DNA of 64,000 nt from Bacillota bacterium (lineage in GTDB: Bacteria > Bacillota > Sulfobacillia > JAJZYS01 > JAJYTV01), in assembly GCA_021793645.1 (NCBI GenBank), contig JAJYSJ010000006.1, forward strand, positions 3,867-67,866. Reading direction: 5' to 3'. Numbering within the stretch: the first letter of the stretch is position 1; each line of letters starts with the position of its first letter. The notes below the pieces were generated by a model. The model made no database searches, had not been told where the DNA came from, and was given only the letters and a program-made list of their open reading frames with translations. Shown piece after piece: positions 62,580 through 64,000 of this stretch. The position numbers were made by a program, and so were the translations under genes.

Positions 62580-63917
62580 TCACTGGGCGGACAAGGGGCG
62601 CAATGAGATCTCCGCCGCCTCAGGCCCGACCACAACGCGTACGCCCGCGGCCTGCAGGATGCGCCGGCGCAGGTCCGGCGACCCAGCAGCGAGCAACCGC
62701 AGCAGGCGGTCCGAGGGTACCCCGCGCACGGCTTGGCGGACCGCGAGCTGCAGTGCGTGCTCGCGGGCGGCGAGCGCGTCGAGCGAGCCGGCGAGGTCCT
62801 GCGCGCGCAGCCGACCGGCGGCTGCGGTCTGCATGAGGCGCTTGCGCTGCGTCTCGAGCCTACGAAGTTCACGTGCCTCCCGGCGCGGCGTGTCCGCGAC
62901 TGCGGGCTGTTTGGCAAGGACGCGGGCGGCAGCCTGCAGTTCGCTTGCCACCTTCGCCCACACCGCCGCCTCCAGCTCCTCTGCCGGATAATACGGCGCA
63001 CTGCAGCGCGGGGTCTTGCGTTTGCCGGTGCAGGCGTAGTAGCGGCGGCTGCCGCCACTCCCTGTAATGCGGCTGCCGCATGCGGCGCAGTACGCGATCC
63101 CTGTAAGCAGGTAGACACGCCCGTGTCCCTTCGGCTTTCGGCGGCGCCGCGACAGAGCCGCTTGGGCAGCGTCGAAGGTGTCCTGATCAATGATCCTTGG
63201 AACGGCGACGCGCCCCAGCCCATGCAGCTGCGGCATCTCGCCAAGATAGCTCGGGTTCCTCAGTACCCCGTGGACTGCCGACTGGCGCAAAGGGCCCCCG
63301 TTCTTGCCTCGCAGCCCTGTCGCGCTTAGGTTCTCGGCGATCGCTTGCGTGCTGAGGTGCGGTGCGAGGGAAAAGATCGCGCGGACAACTGCGGCTTCGG
63401 CTGGATCCTCGAGGAATCGATGGCGTGTCCGGTCGTAGGTGTAGCCGAAGATGCGGGTGCCCGTCACAACGCGACCTTCACTCAGGCGCTGCCGTTTGCC
63501 TTGCAGCGTGCGCTCCCTGATCTTGTGGGCTTCGAATTCGGCGATCGCGCCACGGATGGCATACAGCAGGCGGCCGTCTGGGGTGCGTGCACGCTCGAAC
63601 TGGACGAAATGCAGGTCCACCCCTCGCGACTCCAGGCGATCGGTGAGGATGAGCTGATGCGCAAGGTTGCGCGCCAGCCGATCCGGATCAAGGCAGATGA
63701 CCGCGTCAAGCTCGCCCTCAGCGCTCGCCTTGAGAAGGGCTTGGAGGCCGGGGCGATCCAGGCTGGTTCCCGAGATGCCGGCATCCTCGAATGCGCGCAC
63801 CTCGGTCGCACCAATCTGCAAGGCCCGCTCGCGACAGATGCGCGCTTGTGCCTCAAGCGACGTACCGTGCTGCGCCTGGTCCTCCGTCGACACGCGGGCG
63901 TAGGTTGCGACGCGCAC
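62580..63917 (-). CDS. Large serine recombinase (SpoIVCA-like site-specific integrase/excisionase)
   Basis: The 445-residue protein cuts and joins DNA at attachment sites. The resolvase domain starts MRVATYARVSTEDQAQHGTS with the catalytic Ser10, and LDPDRLARN holds the active-site Arg residues. A recombinase domain follows at about 155-255 (RIFGYTYDRTRHRFLED to LRNPSYLGEM). The zinc ribbon uses Cys277, Cys280, Cys296 and Cys305. A C-terminal coiled coil (RRLETQRKRLMQTAAAGRLR) is present. GTG 63917 is the start. The frame is intact, so the enzyme may be active. Confidence 0.95.
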   Translation of the reverse strand: MRVATYARVSTEDQAQHGTSLEAQARICRERALQIGATEVRAFEDAGISGTSLDRPGLQALLKASAEGELDAVICLDPDRLARNLAHQLILTDRLESRGVDLHFVQFERARTPDGRLLYAIRGAIAEFEAHKIRERTLQGKRQRLSEGRVVTGTRIFGYTYDRTRHRFLEDPAEAAVVRAIFSLAPHLSTQAIAENLSATGLRGKNGGPLRQSAVHGVLRNPSYLGEMPQLHGLGRVAVPRIIDQDTFDAAQAALSRRRRKPKGHGRVYLLTGIAYCAACGSRITGSGGSRRYYACTGKRKTPRCSAPYYPAEELEAAVWAKVASELQAAARVLAKQPAVADTPRREARELRRLETQRKRLMQTAAAGRLRAQDLAGSLDALAAREHALQLAVRQAVRGVPSDRLLRLLAAGSPDLRRRILQAAGVRVVVGPEAAEISLRPLSAQ

Positions 63918-63918
63918 T

Positions 63919-64000
63919 CTAGCAGGACTCCGGCAGGAGGCGGAGCAGGTCGGAAAGCGCGCACAAGGCGGCTTCCAGGTCGTCGTCCGAGGCGGACCAG
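63919..64000 (-). CDS. End of an unidentified ORF in the element (partial)
   Basis: The minus strand is open from base 64000 to TAG at 63921-63919 and encodes an acidic, Leu-rich C-terminus (SASDDDLEAALCALSDLLRL and LPESC). It ends two bases before the recombinase start, which suggests coupling. Too little is visible to name a family. Confidence 0.4.
   Translation of the reverse strand, partial: WSASDDDLEAALCALSDLLRLLPESC

Larger units (their letters stand above)
62580..64000 (-). mobile_element. Integrated element in spoIIID, one end (runs off the window)
   Basis: The element boundary is near 62575-62585, where the recombinase gene ends and spoIIID coding begins. Visible cargo is the large serine recombinase and the end of one upstream ORF. 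The gene order, with the recombinase last and facing the attachment site, is the same as in the Bacillus skin element and related sporulation elements. The other end is outside the window, so size and cargo are unknown. Confidence 0.75.

Overview
The window is GC-rich and densely coded. It reads as a chromosomal segment of a Gram-positive, spore-forming member of the Bacillota. Supporting markers are SpoIIID next to an MreB/Mbl protein, WhiA-YvcK-RapZ, a cdaA-cdaR-glmM-glmS operon, Rex, a YitT-family protein, a long-form HPF, a SAM-I leader on metK and a LytR-CpsA-Psr protein. Rare tandem starts such as TTG and GTG are frequent and well supported by Shine-Dalgarno spacing. I cannot assign a genus. 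Almost every gene lies on the minus strand, with short overlaps (ATGA, GTGA, TGATG) that tie genes into long translation-coupled operons.

Layout from left to right. 1-1330: the 5' part of a group II intron and its reverse transcriptase. 1.5-8.1 kb: cell-surface genes (two uncharacterised exported proteins, an LCP ligase-type protein, a DUF459-like SGNH hydrolase and a divergent acyltransferase 3). 8.5-10.5 kb: an odd island-like patch with a RuvB-derived protein lacking ATPase motifs, a tRNA 3'-end-like sequence and an Asp-box beta-propeller. 10.9-17.4 kb: the operon hepT-rex-GNAT-cdaA-cdaR-glmM-glmS (transcribed right to left). It joins menaquinone side-chain synthesis, redox sensing, c-di-AMP synthesis and amino-sugar supply. 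17.5-24.4 kb: a peptide-type binding lipoprotein, then holin-like/HAD/serine hydrolase/rapZ/yvcK/whiA. 24.5-41.8 kb: a two-repeat exported protein, uvrA-uvrC, an ABC exporter operon with its TetR regulator, an aminotransferase, a molybdenum hydroxylase operon and uvrB. LexA-like boxes lie in front of both uvrA and uvrB. 42-49.7 kb: a cytochrome b operon, an M23 peptidase-bactofilin pair, ftsE-ftsX-murein hydrolase and yitT. 49.8-57.2 kb: secA-prfB (with the RF2 frameshift), a two-gene ABC exporter, hpf behind a DnaA-box cluster and a zinc-ribbon protein. 57.2-62.3 kb: a GGDEF protein, metK with a SAM-I riboswitch, fabZ and mbl.

The right end holds the most striking feature. The 3' part of spoIIID has no start of its own and is fused directly to the end of a serine-recombinase gene that runs off the window. 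The recombinase stop codon overlaps the first surviving spoIIID codons. This is the arrangement expected of a skin-like intervening element inserted near the 5' end of spoIIID. If the missing spoIIID start lies at the other end of the element, the gene could be rebuilt by excision during sporulation.

No rRNA, complete tRNA or CRISPR array was found. Coordinates of start codons were chosen by Shine-Dalgarno spacing wherever the longest open frame overran an upstream gene.
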